Source: Mucilaginibacter sp.
Lineage (GTDB): Bacteria; Bacteroidota; Bacteroidia; Sphingobacteriales; Sphingobacteriaceae
Direction: 5' to 3'
Length of the DNA stretch: 64,000 nucleotides
Assembly (NCBI GenBank): GCA_025352225.1
Contig: JANXTT010000073.1
Coordinates: 1-64,000 of the forward strand
Shown here: one piece after another, positions 55,152-64,000 of the stretch
How the letters are laid out: each line of letters starts with the position of its first letter
Position numbering within the stretch: the stretch's first letter is position 1
Translations under genes and position numbers: made by a program
The notes under the pieces: generated by a model
The model's database searches: none
Told to the model about the DNA's origin: nothing
The model's input: the letters and a program-made list of their open reading frames with translations, nothing else

Positions 55152-55415
55152 ATGAAGAATACGTTACCTACTTACGCAATTGTTGAACTATTAATACGGC
55201 TATCACATATTAATCCACTGATTGGTGATTATAAAGGCCATGCTTTTAATGAGGATGGGGTTATTGTAAAAACCAAACACGGTAGTATAGCATTTTCAAA
55301 AAGCCTGATCAAACAACAATTTGATAACCCAGAGATGATTTCAGATGATGAATTAACTATAATCGCTTCAACCTTTAATTCGTTAAAGCAACAGAAACTA
55401 TCTAATAGGAGTTAA
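55152..55415 (+). CDS. Small hypothetical protein (87 aa)
   Basis: Soluble, no signal peptide, with a plausible alternating hydrophobic pattern (YAIVELLIRLSHINPLIGDY) and a strand-rich middle (GVIVKTKHGSIAFSKSL). I recognise no family. It stands alone between ric/Rrf2 and the RRM gene. Confidence 0.5.
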   Translation: MKNTLPTYAIVELLIRLSHINPLIGDYKGHAFNEDGVIVKTKHGSIAFSKSLIKQQFDNPEMISDDELTIIASTFNSLKQQKLSNRS

Positions 55416-55587
55416 AAAAGAAAACTCTACCAATACTACAAACGTATTACTGATAGAGCTATATTATTCTTATCGGGAAAAACCCGTTTAAATGTATATT
55501 TTGAGGTAGCGTGATTATAGGTATGTTGTAAAAAGCAAACTGTACCCCAAGCAAGGGTATATTTCTTTTAACTACGTAACAATCAAA

Positions 55588-55941
55588 CTATCTTTTAAAA
55601 CCGCCGCCACCGCCGCCGCCTTTATTGTAGCCACCACGGCTACCGCCGCCGCCACCACTACCACCGCGATTGAAACCGCCTCCGCCTGATGGCCTGTCTT
55701 TTTTCTCTTCAGCCTGGTTTACAACGATAGTTCTTCCATAAAGTTCTGCACCATTAACTTCTGAAATTGCTTTTTGAGCGGCCTCATCGTCTGGCATTTC
55801 AATAAATCCAAAACCTTTACTTCTACCGGTTTCCCTGTCAGTGATGATCTTTACTGTTGTAACTTCACCAAACTCTTCAAAAACCTCTTTTAATTCACTT
55901 TCTTCAACTTTAAATGGAAGACTACCTACAAAAATGTTCAT
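55588..55941 (-). CDS. RNA-recognition-motif protein with glycine-rich tail
   Basis: The 117-residue protein has one RRM: RNP2 IFVGSLPF at the start and RNP1 KGFGFIEM at about residues 43-50. A Gly/Arg-rich tail from about residue 84 (RGGSGGGGGSRGGYNKGG) resembles cold-inducible glycine-rich RNA-binding proteins. Such short RRM proteins are common in Bacteroidota, probably acting on mRNA. It has its own promoter (TACTTTTG at 55972-55979). Confidence 0.93.
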   Translation of the reverse strand: MNIFVGSLPFKVEESELKEVFEEFGEVTTVKIITDRETGRSKGFGFIEMPDDEAAQKAISEVNGAELYGRTIVVNQAEEKKDRPSGGGGFNRGGSGGGGGSRGGYNKGGGGGGGFKR

Positions 55942-55971
55942 GTTTACTATTAATTAATTTTAATGTTTTAA

Positions 55972-55979
55972 CAAAAGTA
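55972..55979 (-). promoter_or_regulatory. -7 promoter element of the RRM gene
   Basis: TACTTTTG on the minus strand, exact TAnnTTTG match, predicting a leader of about 27 nt. Confidence 0.5.
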
Positions 55980-56049
55980 TATTAAATAAAATTAGTTGCA
56001 CAATTAGGGGAAAGAAAAATAAGCATTATTATTGAATAAAGCACTATGT

Positions 56050-56778
56050 TTAAAAATAAAGCTCAACCATCTTACGCCAAAACCTGGGTTTATGTGCTTC
56101 GTTTTCCCATATGTACAAGGCATTCCATATTTCTTTATCCCATAATAAACTACTTAGGTGCTTACTATCGTCTAAAAAGATATCCTCTTGACCAATAGCA
56201 ATTATAATTTCCAATTGTTTTAACTGGGTAATAATATTTTCGTCACTTAAGTTTGCTATAAATTGATTGGGCATGTTAAAATAAATATTTTCGTCAGCAT
56301 ATCCGCTAAATAAATCGGTAAAAACACCTCTCTGTACGGTTAAATCATAGCGCCCACTCATTGCTATCACTTTATTAAACAAGTGGGGATGTCTAAAAGC
56401 AATATTAACCGCATGATACGCTCCGAGGCTGCAACCGGCAACATACATTTTCGACCCCGGGTTTTTATCAGACGAAAACGGCAGTACCTCCTTAATAATA
56501 TATTGTTCATACTGGATATGCCTTAAAACTCTGTCGGCGGGGTGAATATCAATATTATAGAAACTTTCGTGATCAACACTATCAACACATATTATTTGAA
56601 GTTCGCCGGCATCAACCCTTGTACTTAATGCATCAAGAACTTTCCAGTTCTCATAATCATAAAAACGTGCGCCCCGGGTTGGAAAAAAGAGCACCCGGTT
56701 ACCTGAATGGCCAAAAACCAACAATTCCATGTTTTTTTGTAATTGGGTACTAAACCACTTAAAATATTCTCTTTGCAT
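56050..56778 (-). CDS. Alpha/beta-hydrolase, esterase-like
   Basis: The 242-residue protein is an esterase D/COG4947-like alpha/beta hydrolase. The nucleophile elbow is AGCSLGAYHA (Ser about 116). The Asp is likely in IGQEDIFLDDS and the His in WENEAHKPRFW near the end. No signal peptide, so cytosolic. Substrate unknown. The SGNH hydrolase gene lies 58 bp upstream on the same strand, possibly one operon. Confidence 0.85.
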   Translation of the reverse strand: MQREYFKWFSTQLQKNMELLVFGHSGNRVLFFPTRGARFYDYENWKVLDALSTRVDAGELQIICVDSVDHESFYNIDIHPADRVLRHIQYEQYIIKEVLPFSSDKNPGSKMYVAGCSLGAYHAVNIAFRHPHLFNKVIAMSGRYDLTVQRGVFTDLFSGYADENIYFNMPNQFIANLSDENIITQLKQLEIIIAIGQEDIFLDDSKHLSSLLWDKEIWNALYIWENEAHKPRFWRKMVELYF

Positions 56779-56836
56779 TATTTTATAAATCTAAACACCA
56801 AACCAGCATAAGTAAATAAACAAATTGTTAAGAGAA

Positions 56837-57427
56837 TTATAAATTATTTAAGTATTTTAATACTTCTCCCTTCCATACTTCGTAACCTTTAACACTTAAG
56901 TGCAAACCATCGGGTACAAACAAATCTCGTTTAGGATAACCCGAGACATCTATCATTTGTTTATAAACATCAATAAATTGCCCGTTAGGATGCTTTTTTA
57001 TGTCATTACTTATCAGCTTATTAGCATATTTAATACTATCATTTATTCCCCAGCGGGTTATACTGGGTTTTATTGAGATGTATGCAAACGGAATATCTCC
57101 TAAACTTTCTTTTACCATCACAATTAATTGTTTAAAAAAAATATAAACCTCTTCGGGATTTCTACCATCGCCTAAATCATTGTCACCTGCATAAAAAACG
57201 ATCCTTTTTGGTTGCAACGGAACAACTATTCTATCAAAAAACCAAACGCAGGCAGCGAGTGTTGACCCGCCAAAGCCCAAATTTACAGGCTTATATTCTT
57301 TAAAATCAGTTTTTAGCGTACTCCATAACCTTATTGACGAGCTACCGTAAAATACAGTTTCTGCCGCATAGGTATATCCAAGCCTCGCTCTTTCTAATCC
57401 CTTTACTTCCTCTTCATACCAAACCAT
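56837..57427 (-). CDS. SGNH/GDSL-type hydrolase
   Basis: The 196-residue protein shows the blocks of SGNH hydrolases: block I FYGSSSIRLW with catalytic Ser, block II Gly (LGFGGSTLA), block III GDNDLGDGRN with the Asn, and block V DGLHLSVKGYEVW with Asp and His. It has no signal peptide. It may deacylate a small ester or polysaccharide. The nearby esterase gene suggests a shared pathway. Confidence 0.9.
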   Translation of the reverse strand: MVWYEEEVKGLERARLGYTYAAETVFYGSSSIRLWSTLKTDFKEYKPVNLGFGGSTLAACVWFFDRIVVPLQPKRIVFYAGDNDLGDGRNPEEVYIFFKQLIVMVKESLGDIPFAYISIKPSITRWGINDSIKYANKLISNDIKKHPNGQFIDVYKQMIDVSGYPKRDLFVPDGLHLSVKGYEVWKGEVLKYLNNL

Positions 57428-57512
57428 TATATTCTTATTAATCAGTTTCTAAATATAATAGTATTTGCCAAATGATCTTTGAAAAAGGTATATTTAGATT
57501 AAAATATACTTT

Positions 57513-57923
57513 ATGAACTGGAAAGTGATTTTTCAACTCTCTTTATTGGGTTTAATAATGGCAGTTGCAACTGTTTCACTTATCCCCTTTAATTTTGAGC
57601 CGTTTTTTTGGTTGGCGATATTTGCGATATGCGCTTATTTTATTGCCCGTGTATGTACCCGAAAACATTTCTTACATGGCTTTTTTTTAAGCGTATTTAA
57701 TAGTGTGTGGATCGCATCTGTTCATTATCTGTTTTATAATACTTATGCCAGCCATCACCCTCAAATTGTTAATATGGTTGTAAATATATACCCGCAGAAT
57801 AGCCCTAAACTAGCCATGTTGGTTATGAGCCTGCTTTTAGGCGCAGTATCCGGATTAATTCAGGGAGCCTTTAGTTTTATAGCATCAAAATTTATAAAAT
57901 CAGGGGCCTCCAATTTAGCATAG
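57513..57923 (+). CDS. Small integral membrane protein (136 aa)
   Basis: Four predicted membrane helices: FQLSLLGLIMAVATVSLI, FFWLAIFAICAYFIARV, GFFLSVFNSVWIASVHYLFY and MLVMSLLLGAVSGLIQGAF. I recognise no family with certainty. It is convergent with purD across a strong terminator. Confidence 0.65.
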   Translation: MNWKVIFQLSLLGLIMAVATVSLIPFNFEPFFWLAIFAICAYFIARVCTRKHFLHGFFLSVFNSVWIASVHYLFYNTYASHHPQIVNMVVNIYPQNSPKLAMLVMSLLLGAVSGLIQGAFSFIASKFIKSGASNLA

Positions 57924-58023
57924 GATGCGGATTTAGCTTAAATAATCTTAGCAATGTTAATGGCGCTAATATTAAAACCATAACCTGAGTCTTTCTATTT
58001 GATATTCATTTTTATAGCCCCTC

Positions 58024-58063
58024 TAAACAAAAAAGGAGAAGTGTGCTTCTCCTTTTTTGTTTA
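58024..58063. terminator. Strong bidirectional terminator
   Basis: An 18-bp perfect stem (58024-58041 with 58046-58063, core GGAGAAG and CTTCTCC, outer A/T runs), loop TGTG, between the small membrane protein gene and purD. Confidence 0.92.
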
Positions 58064-58066
58064 AAC

Positions 58067-59341
58067 CTATAGCAGATCAAATCCAATATCGCGCCTAAAA
58101 TTAACGCCGTCGTAATAGATGCGGGCAGCATCAGCAGTAGCGTGCTGCAAGGCCTCAAAAACATTATCCTGCAAAGCGGTAACCGCTAAAACACGGCCGC
58201 CGGCAGTTTTGATGTTGCCGTTATCCAACTCTGTACCTGCCTGAAAAACGATAGAATCGCGCACGTTATCTATGCCGGTAATTACTTTTCCGTTTACATA
58301 ATCGCCGGGATAGCCGCCAGCCACACACATTATAGTGGCGGCCACTTTATTAGATACTTTCAATTCTTTAGTATTGAGGTTGCCATTGGCTACACCTAAT
58401 AACAGATCAACAAAGTCCGATTCAATACGTGGCATTACACTCTCAGTTTCCGGGTCGCCCATGCGGCAATTGTATTCAATGGTGTAAGGCTCTCCGTTAC
58501 AATTCATCAAACCCACAAAAATGAACCCTTTATAAGGTATGCTTTCTTTTTTAAGTCCTTCAATAGTAGGTATCACAATACGCTCTTCTACCTTCTTCAT
58601 AAAATCGGCATTCGCAAACGGAACCGGAGATACCGAGCCCATACCGCCTGTATTTAAGCCTGTGTCTCCTTCGCCAATGCGTTTATAATCTTTGGCTTCG
58701 GGTAGTATCTTATAATTAACACCATCTGTCATTACAAAAACCGACAGTTCTATGCCTTGTAAAAACTGTTCAATTACCACTTTAGAGCTGGCTTCGCCAA
58801 ATTTGGCGTCTTTTAACATAAAAATCAACTCTTGTTGAGCCTCATGCAATGTGGTACAAATCAATACCCCCTTGCCCGCTGCCAAACCATCTGCTTTAAG
58901 CACAATAGGCAAACCGGCGGTGGTCAAATATTCAAGACCCTGCTGCAAAGTATCTTTAGTAAAAGTACACGATGCGGCGGTAGGGATATTATGCCTGAAC
59001 ATAAATTGTTTAGAAAAATCTTTACTGCCTTCTAATTGCGCGCCTTGCTGCTGCGGGCCTATTACCGGTATATGTTTAAGCTTCTCATCTGCCAAAAAGA
59101 AATCGTGAATACCTTTTACCAATGGTTCCTCGGGGCCAACCAGTACCAAATCAATGTTTTTTTGAAGCACAAGTTTACGTATGCCGTCAAAATCGTTAAC
59201 CTTAATATTAACATTTGTACCATATTGGGCGGTTCCGGCGTTACCCGGAGCTATAAACAGTTGCAGGCATTGAGGGCTTTTTGCTATTTTCCAGGCAAAA
59301 GCACTTTCTCTTCCACCAGAACCTATGATAAGGATATTCAT
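58067..59341 (-). CDS. purD: Phosphoribosylamine-glycine ligase
   Basis: Second step of purine synthesis: forms glycinamide ribonucleotide with ATP. From ATG 59341 (MNILIIGSGGRESAFAWKI) it is 424 residues. It has the ATP-grasp core (VLKADGLAAGKGVLIC), GTGGMGSVSP-like loop (GLNTGGMGSVSP) and FVGLMNCNGEPYTIEYNCRMGDPE. The ATG 33 nt upstream is rejected because a -7 box TATCTTTG ends 4 nt before 59341. Confidence 0.95.
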   Translation of the reverse strand: MNILIIGSGGRESAFAWKIAKSPQCLQLFIAPGNAGTAQYGTNVNIKVNDFDGIRKLVLQKNIDLVLVGPEEPLVKGIHDFFLADEKLKHIPVIGPQQQGAQLEGSKDFSKQFMFRHNIPTAASCTFTKDTLQQGLEYLTTAGLPIVLKADGLAAGKGVLICTTLHEAQQELIFMLKDAKFGEASSKVVIEQFLQGIELSVFVMTDGVNYKILPEAKDYKRIGEGDTGLNTGGMGSVSPVPFANADFMKKVEERIVIPTIEGLKKESIPYKGFIFVGLMNCNGEPYTIEYNCRMGDPETESVMPRIESDFVDLLLGVANGNLNTKELKVSNKVAATIMCVAGGYPGDYVNGKVITGIDNVRDSIVFQAGTELDNGNIKTAGGRVLAVTALQDNVFEALQHATADAARIYYDGVNFRRDIGFDLL

Positions 59342-59345
59342 GCAG

Positions 59346-59353
59346 CAAAGATA
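59346..59353 (-). promoter_or_regulatory. purD -7 promoter element abutting the start codon
   Basis: The minus strand reads TATCTTTG-CTGC-ATG. Exact TAnnTTTG match with 4 nt to the ATG. Confidence 0.65.
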
Positions 59354-59442
59354 TGCAAATGAGTGAATGTGCAAATGGAGTATGTATGCAAATGAATTTA
59401 ATCTTTTGCTGGTTTAATTACAGTACTTTCAGCTATAAAGCG

Positions 59443-59450
59443 TAATTTTG
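59443..59450 (+). promoter_or_regulatory. secA -7 promoter element
   Basis: TAATTTTG, exact TAnnTTTG match, 73 nt before the secA ATG. Confidence 0.5.
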
Positions 59451-59523
59451 CCTGTCATATTGACTTTAAAAGGCTATTGGCGTAATTGTTGAATAAGCCA
59501 TAATCTATCATAAAATATAAACC

Positions 59524-62500
59524 ATGTTGCAATTTATCAGTAAGCTTTTTGGTAACAAATCCGACAGAGACGTTAAGAGTATACAGCCTATAGTTGAGAA
59601 AATCAAAAACGAATTTTCAAAACTTGGACAATTAAGCAATGACGAATTGCGGGCTAAAACCTTAGATTTTAAAGAAAGAATAAAACAAGGCCTGGCGGAT
59701 ATTGATGCTCAGGTACAAGCGATTAAAGAACAAACCGATAACGCTGCCCTTGAGGTTGATGAAAAGGTTGAGCTTTATACGCAACTTGATAAACTAGAAA
59801 AAGACCGCAATAAGGAGCTTGAAGCGTTATTACTCCAAATATTACCCGAAGCATTTGCCGTTGTTAAAGAAACCGCCAAACGCTTTACGGAAAATAAAAC
59901 CCTGGAGGTTACGGCTACAGATTTTGACCGTGAACTTGCCGCGCATAAAAAGAATGTGCTAATAAATGGCAGCAAAGCCACGCACAACAATACCTGGATA
60001 GCGGCAGGTAACGAGGTTACCTGGAATATGGTGCACTATGATGTTCAGTTGATAGGTGGAGTGGTGTTACACCAGGGTAAAATATCAGAAATGGCTACTG
60101 GCGAGGGAAAAACGTTGGTTGCAACCCTGCCTGCTTATTTAAATGCCATAGCCGGACAAGGGGTGCATATTGTTACCGTGAACGACTATCTGGCTAAACG
60201 CGACTCTGAATGGATGGGGCCTTTGTATGAGTTTCATGGCTTATCTGTTGATTGTATAGACAGGCATGAGCCTAACTCCGAAGAACGCCGTAACGCTTAC
60301 CTTGCAGATATTACATTTGGCACCAATAACGAATTTGGTTTTGACTACCTGCGTGACAATATGACACGTAGCCCCGAAGAATTGGTGCAGCGTAAATTAC
60401 ATTATGCCATGGTGGATGAGGTAGATTCGGTTTTAATTGATGATGCCCGTACACCATTAATAATTTCGGGGCCTATTCCCCGTGGCGATGAGCATGAGTT
60501 CTACGATTTAAAACCTCGCATTGAACGTTTGGTAAGCGCGCAGAAAAACTATGTTCAGGGTGTGTTGAACGAGGCAAAGAAATTAATAGCCGAAGGAAAA
60601 ACCGGTACAGATGATGGTGGTTTAGCATTATTGCGTGCACACCGTGGCTTACCAAAAAGCAAGGCACTTATTAAGTACCTGAGCGAAGGCGGTAATAAAA
60701 CCATCCTGCAAAAAACAGAAAACTATTACATGCAAGACTCCGGCAAGGAAATGCCTAAGGTTGATGCGGAATTGTTTTTTATTATAGATGAAAAAAACAA
60801 CCAGGTTGAGCTGAGCGAAAAAGGTATTGAACTGATAACAGCATCAGGCGAAGACCCTAACTTTTTTGTAATGCCGGATGTGGGAACCGAAGTTGCGGAT
60901 ATTGAGAAATCACAACTAAGCAACGACGAAAAGGTTACAAAGAAAGATACCCTGATGCGTGATTTCTCTATAAAATCAGAACGCATCCATTCGGTTAATC
61001 AGTTACTTAAAGCTTATACCTTATTTGAGAAAGATGTAGAATACATTTTGGATGACGGTAAAGTTAAAATTGTAGATGAACAAACCGGCCGTGTTTTGGA
61101 TGGCCGTCGTTATTCCGACGGATTGCACCAGGCTATTGAGGCTAAAGAAAATGTAAAAGTTGAAGATGCGTCGCAAACGTTTGCTACAGTTACCCTGCAA
61201 AACTACTTCCGGATGTATCATAAACTTTGTGGTATGACGGGTACTGCTGTAACAGAAGCTGGTGAGTTTTGGGAAATATACAAGCTTGATGTTGTTGAAA
61301 TCCCAACCAATACACCAACCAGCCGTAGGGATGAGCAGGACATGGTTTACCGTACCATACGCGAAAAATACAATGCTGTTGCCGGCGAAATTCAGTTTCT
61401 GGTGTTCCCGTACAGCCATTATGAAACAGAATTTGAAAAAGACAAACAAGGCAATATAAAAATGAGCGGTGGTAATCCGGTTATTAAGTTTGACAGTGCT
61501 GGCCGCGCGGTTCCAAAACTTGATGGTAAAGGTGCTTTGATACCCGCCCCGAACCCAAAAACAGGTGTTATTGAGCCAAAAGTTGGCCGCCCTGTATTAG
61601 TGGGTACAACATCTGTGGAAATTTCAGAATTATTGAGTCGGATGCTTAAACTTCGCGGCATCAAGCATAATGTATTGAACGCTAAAATGCACCAAAAGGA
61701 AGCGGACATTGTAGCAGAGGCCGGTAAAAACGGAACGGTAACTATTGCTACCAACATGGCCGGCCGTGGTACCGATATAAAATTAGGTGAAGGCGTTAAA
61801 GATGTTGGTGGTTTAGCCATTGTAGGTACAGAGCGCCATGAATCTCGCCGGGTTGACAGGCAGTTGCGAGGCCGTTCCGGCCGCCAGGGCGATCCTGGTT
61901 CTTCACAATTCTTTGTATCGTTAGAAGATGATCTGATGCGTTTATTCGGGTCAGAACGCATATCGAGCCTGATGGTTAAGATGGGCATTGAAGAAGGTGA
62001 AGTTATCCAACACTCCATGATAACCAACTCTATTGAGCGCGCCCAAAAGAAAGTAGAAGAAAATAACTTTGGCGTTCGTAAACGATTGCTGGAATACGAT
62101 GATGTAATGAATTCGCAACGTACGGTAATTTACGCAAAACGTAAAAACGCCCTATTTGGCGAACGCCTTGATGTGGATTTGAGCAATACTATTTTTGACG
62201 TTGTTGATGATGTAGTTACAGAATATAAAGAAGCTAATAACTTTGATGGTTTCCAGTTAGAAGTTATCCGTTTGTTTGCGGTAGATACCGAAACAACACC
62301 TGATGAATTTGCCGCACTATCTATCCCTAACCTTGCTGATAAAATTTTCCATGAAGTAACACAATTTTATAAGCGTAAAACAGAGGCCATCGCCAATCAG
62401 GCGTACCCTGTATTAAAGGACGTTTATGATAGCCGTGCCGGAATAGAAAATATTATTGTGCCATTTACTGATGGTATACATGCTATGCAAGTGGCAGTGC

Positions 62501-63006
62501 CGCTAAAGAAAGCAATAGATAACCATGGCCTTGAAGTGTTTAAAGCGTTTGAAAAAAATGTTACTCTTGCATTAATTGACGATGCCTGGAAAGAACACTT
62601 ACGCGAAATGGATGAGTTAAAGCAATCTGTTCAGAATGCGGTTTACGAGCAAAAGGATCCTTTATTGGTTTATAAGTTTGAGGCTTTTGAATTATTCCGA
62701 CAAATGCTGGCCACGGTAAATAAGGAAATTGTGACCTTCCTGTTCAGAGGCGGTATCCCTATGCAGCAAGATGTTGATGATATTCAGGAAGCTAAACCTC
62801 AGCCAAAAACAGATATGCGTAAAATGCGTACCTCAAAACCAGAACTTGTACACGAAACAAATGGGGTGCCTAATATGTTTGATGATACACGTGAGCCGCA
62901 AAAACAAATGCCTGTTAAAGCCGAACAGAAAATTGGACGCAATGATACTTGCCCATGTGGTAGTGGCAAAAAATTCAAGAACTGCCATGGTGTAGGCGCG
63001 GCTTAA
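59524..63006 (+). CDS. secA: Preprotein translocase ATPase SecA, long form
   Basis: Motor of Sec-dependent export. Walker A is [19 protein letters not shown], the DEAD-like box [23 protein letters not shown]2 ends [16 protein letters not shown], and the C-terminal zinc SEC-C motif is [14 protein letters not shown]. At 1160 residues it is about 260 longer than E. coli SecA. Part of this is in the preprotein-binding region (about 280-460), as in other Bacteroidota. A further block of about 60 residues lies in NBD2 just before the [12 protein letters not shown] segment (about 624-685). Confidence 0.97.
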   Translation: MLQFISKLFGNKSDRDVKSIQPIVEKIKNEFSKLGQLSNDELRAKTLDFKERIKQGLADIDAQVQAIKEQTDNAALEVDEKVELYTQLDKLEKDRNKELEALLLQILPEAFAVVKETAKRFTENKTLEVTATDFDRELAAHKKNVLINGSKATHNNTWIAAGNEVTWNMVHYDVQLIGGVVLHQGKISEMATGEGKTLVATLPAYLNAIAGQGVHIVTVNDYLAKRDSEWMGPLYEFHGLSVDCIDRHEPNSEERRNAYLADITFGTNNEFGFDYLRDNMTRSPEELVQRKLHYAMVDEVDSVLIDDARTPLIISGPIPRGDEHEFYDLKPRIERLVSAQKNYVQGVLNEAKKLIAEGKTGTDDGGLALLRAHRGLPKSKALIKYLSEGGNKTILQKTENYYMQDSGKEMPKVDAELFFIIDEKNNQVELSEKGIELITASGEDPNFFVMPDVGTEVADIEKSQLSNDEKVTKKDTLMRDFSIKSERIHSVNQLLKAYTLFEKDVEYILDDGKVKIVDEQTGRVLDGRRYSDGLHQAIEAKENVKVEDASQTFATVTLQNYFRMYHKLCGMTGTAVTEAGEFWEIYKLDVVEIPTNTPTSRRDEQDMVYRTIREKYNAVAGEIQFLVFPYSHYETEFEKDKQGNIKMSGGNPVIKFDSAGRAVPKLDGKGALIPAPNPKTGVIEPKVGRPVLVGTTSVEISELLSRMLKLRGIKHNVLNAKMHQKEADIVAEAGKNGTVTIATNMAGRGTDIKLGEGVKDVGGLAIVGTERHESRRVDRQLRGRSGRQGDPGSSQFFVSLEDDLMRLFGSERISSLMVKMGIEEGEVIQHSMITNSIERAQKKVEENNFGVRKRLLEYDDVMNSQRTVIYAKRKNALFGERLDVDLSNTIFDVVDDVVTEYKEANNFDGFQLEVIRLFAVDTETTPDEFAALSIPNLADKIFHEVTQFYKRKTEAIANQAYPVLKDVYDSRAGIENIIVPFTDGIHAMQVAVPLKKAIDNHGLEVFKAFEKNVTLALIDDAWKEHLREMDELKQSVQNAVYEQKDPLLVYKFEAFELFRQMLATVNKEIVTFLFRGGIPMQQDVDDIQEAKPQPKTDMRKMRTSKPELVHETNGVPNMFDDTREPQKQMPVKAEQKIGRNDTCPCGSGKKFKNCHGVGAA

Positions 63007-63063
63007 CATAAAGTAGTGGGTTATCGCTTTGAGTATCTACTGCAAATAAGTTAAACAACAACC

Positions 63064-63525
63064 ATGAAAAACAGTGATAGCATATCTTTTTTAACCCTTA
63101 TATTTAAAAGATATACTATTGCTTTGGTTTTTATTTTGGTCGCAAATACGGTGCTGGCCCAAACGCCCGGCAAGGTTACCGTTGTTAAAGATGCGCGCAT
63201 TGATACTTTAATTGCTTTGAGGCTTGCGCTTAGCAAAACAACGAGCAGCGCTGTAGCTACAGTATCTACAGCTACTACAGGCAATGGCTACAGGGTGCAA
63301 TTTTTTATGAGTACTAACCGTAACGAGGTTTATACAGCGCAATCAAAATTCAACGGGTTATTTCCTGATCTAAAAACTTACATCGTTTATATCGAACCTA
63401 ATTTTAAAATTCGCGCCGGCGATTTTCGTACCCGTTTAGAGGCTTCCCGGTTATTGGAGCAATTGCGCTCACAGTTTCCAAGCCTCTTCATCATTCCCGA
63501 AAAAATCAACCTGAAAAATGATTAA
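63064..63525 (+). CDS. Secreted SPOR-domain protein
   Basis: The 153-residue product has an N-terminal signal or anchor segment (YTIALVFILVANTVLAQ) and a C-terminal SPOR domain (GYRVQFFMSTNRNEVY, then YIEPNFKIRAGDFRTRLEA), which binds denuded peptidoglycan. Its end overlaps the M20 peptidase start by 8 nt, so both are coupled. Confidence 0.85.
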   Translation: MKNSDSISFLTLIFKRYTIALVFILVANTVLAQTPGKVTVVKDARIDTLIALRLALSKTTSSAVATVSTATTGNGYRVQFFMSTNRNEVYTAQSKFNGLFPDLKTYIVYIEPNFKIRAGDFRTRLEASRLLEQLRSQFPSLFIIPEKINLKND

Positions 63526-64000
63526 AGAAAAAATACAGCAACTATCTAAATCTATTTTTAATGATGTGGTTAGCAATCGCAGGCATATACATGCCAACCC
63601 GGAGCTTTCTTTTCACGAGGTTGAAACCTCGGCATTTGTAGCGGCGCAATTAGATGTACTGGGCATCCCCTATCAAAAAATGGCCAATACCGGTTTGGTT
63701 GCATTGCTAAAAGGAAATAAACCATCAGATAAAGTTATCGCGCTTCGTGCGGATATGGATGCGTTGCCAATTATGGAGGCTAATGATGTTGTTTACAAAT
63801 CAACTAATCCGGGTGTGATGCATGCCTGTGGCCATGATGTGCATACTTCCTCATTATTAGGTACAGCTAAGATTTTGACGGAATTAAAAGATGAATTTGG
63901 CGGAACTGTTAAATTTATATTCCAGCCTGCCGAAGAAAAATTGCCTGGCGGTGCCAGTATCATGATCAAAGAAGGCGTGCTGGAAAACCCTAAACCCCAG
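63518..64000 (+). CDS. M20-family amidohydrolase, N-terminal part (runs off the window)
   Basis: ATG 63518 begins a frame open to the window edge (161 codons). It has RRHIHANPELSFHE-like sequence near the start, the metal-site segment LRADMDALPI and HACGHDVHTSSLLG, then FIFQPAEEKLPGGA. These are hallmarks of M20 amidohydrolases (amino acid amidohydrolase/hippurate hydrolase type) with a di-zinc site. The substrate is unknown. Overlap of 8 nt with the SPOR gene. Confidence 0.92.
   Translation, partial: MIKEKIQQLSKSIFNDVVSNRRHIHANPELSFHEVETSAFVAAQLDVLGIPYQKMANTGLVALLKGNKPSDKVIALRADMDALPIMEANDVVYKSTNPGVMHACGHDVHTSSLLGTAKILTELKDEFGGTVKFIFQPAEEKLPGGASIMIKEGVLENPKPQ

Noticed and set aside
59342-59374. 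Upstream start for purD
   Set aside because: The extra 11 residues lie over the TATCTTTG promoter box and are not part of PurD proteins, which begin at the glycine-rich loop.
1-64000. CRISPR arrays, tRNA or rRNA genes, insertion sequences, prophage
   Set aside because: No regularly spaced repeats, transposase or integrase motifs, or recognisable tRNA/rRNA sequence was seen. Short repeats found are either coding low complexity or single tandem pairs.

Overview
The window is a piece of a Bacteroidota chromosome, most likely from the Sphingobacteriaceae (a Mucilaginibacter- or Pedobacter-like organism). The evidence is moderate AT richness, many Bacteroidota-style lipoproteins, the gliding genes gldA/gldF/gldG, a family porin, RRM and DUF5606 proteins, lack of Shine-Dalgarno sequences, and repeated use of the Bacteroidota -7 promoter element TAnnTTTG. 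No rRNA, tRNA, insertion sequence, prophage or CRISPR array was seen.

Layout. 1-8.5 kb: mostly minus-strand genes (a lipoprotein start, an RsmB-like rRNA methyltransferase, a periplasmic-binding-like lipoprotein, guaA, a thioredoxin-fold protein, a PF03640-type lipoprotein, an ITP/XTP pyrophosphatase), with a decayed copy of the PF03640-type lipoprotein just upstream of guaA. 8.7-14.7 kb: SurA-like isomerase, MoxR ATPase, a 2OG-Fe(II) oxygenase, a Gln/Pro-rich secreted protein, a thioredoxin. 15-19.3 kb: dnaN and the gldA-gldF-gldG ABC transporter. 19.5-31 kb: glycyl-tRNA synthetase, GH16 glucanase, uvrA, an ECF sigma factor, nth, recA and a membrane-anchored MutS-like ATPase. 31-39.6 kb: rlmH, zinc and copper handling, cyclophilin, a porin, purine nucleoside phosphorylase, lpxK.

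39.7-54.8 kb is the most distinctive part, a nitrogen-oxide respiration and stress island. It holds (i) a hemerythrin, ferredoxin-NADP reductase and 2Fe-2S ferredoxin operon; (ii) a clade-II type nitrous oxide reductase operon reading leftwards (cytochrome c, nosZ, a membrane protein, nosL, nosD, nosF, nosY); (iii) a divergent operon of a DUF2249 protein, two polytopic haem-copper-oxidase/NnrS-like proteins and a MIP18-family protein; (iv) an ice-binding-family lipoprotein; (v) ric (di-iron Fe-S repair) with an Rrf2 regulator. Palindromes of the form ATGAY-N4-RTCAT lie at a nearly constant distance (35.5-36.5 bp) upstream of the -7 boxes of (i), (iii) and (v), and 58.5 bp upstream of that of (ii). 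This suggests one Crp/Fnr-family regulator controls the island. No nitrite or classical NO reductase is in the window.

55-64 kb returns to housekeeping genes: an RRM protein, two hydrolases, purD, secA, a SPOR-domain protein and the start of an M20 peptidase.

A second theme is that the -7 box often ends only 3-4 nt before the ATG (guaA, gldA, nth, a CDF transporter, a secreted protein at 34.3 kb, purD), predicting leaderless or nearly leaderless mRNAs. In guaA and gldA this changes the start codon that should be chosen.
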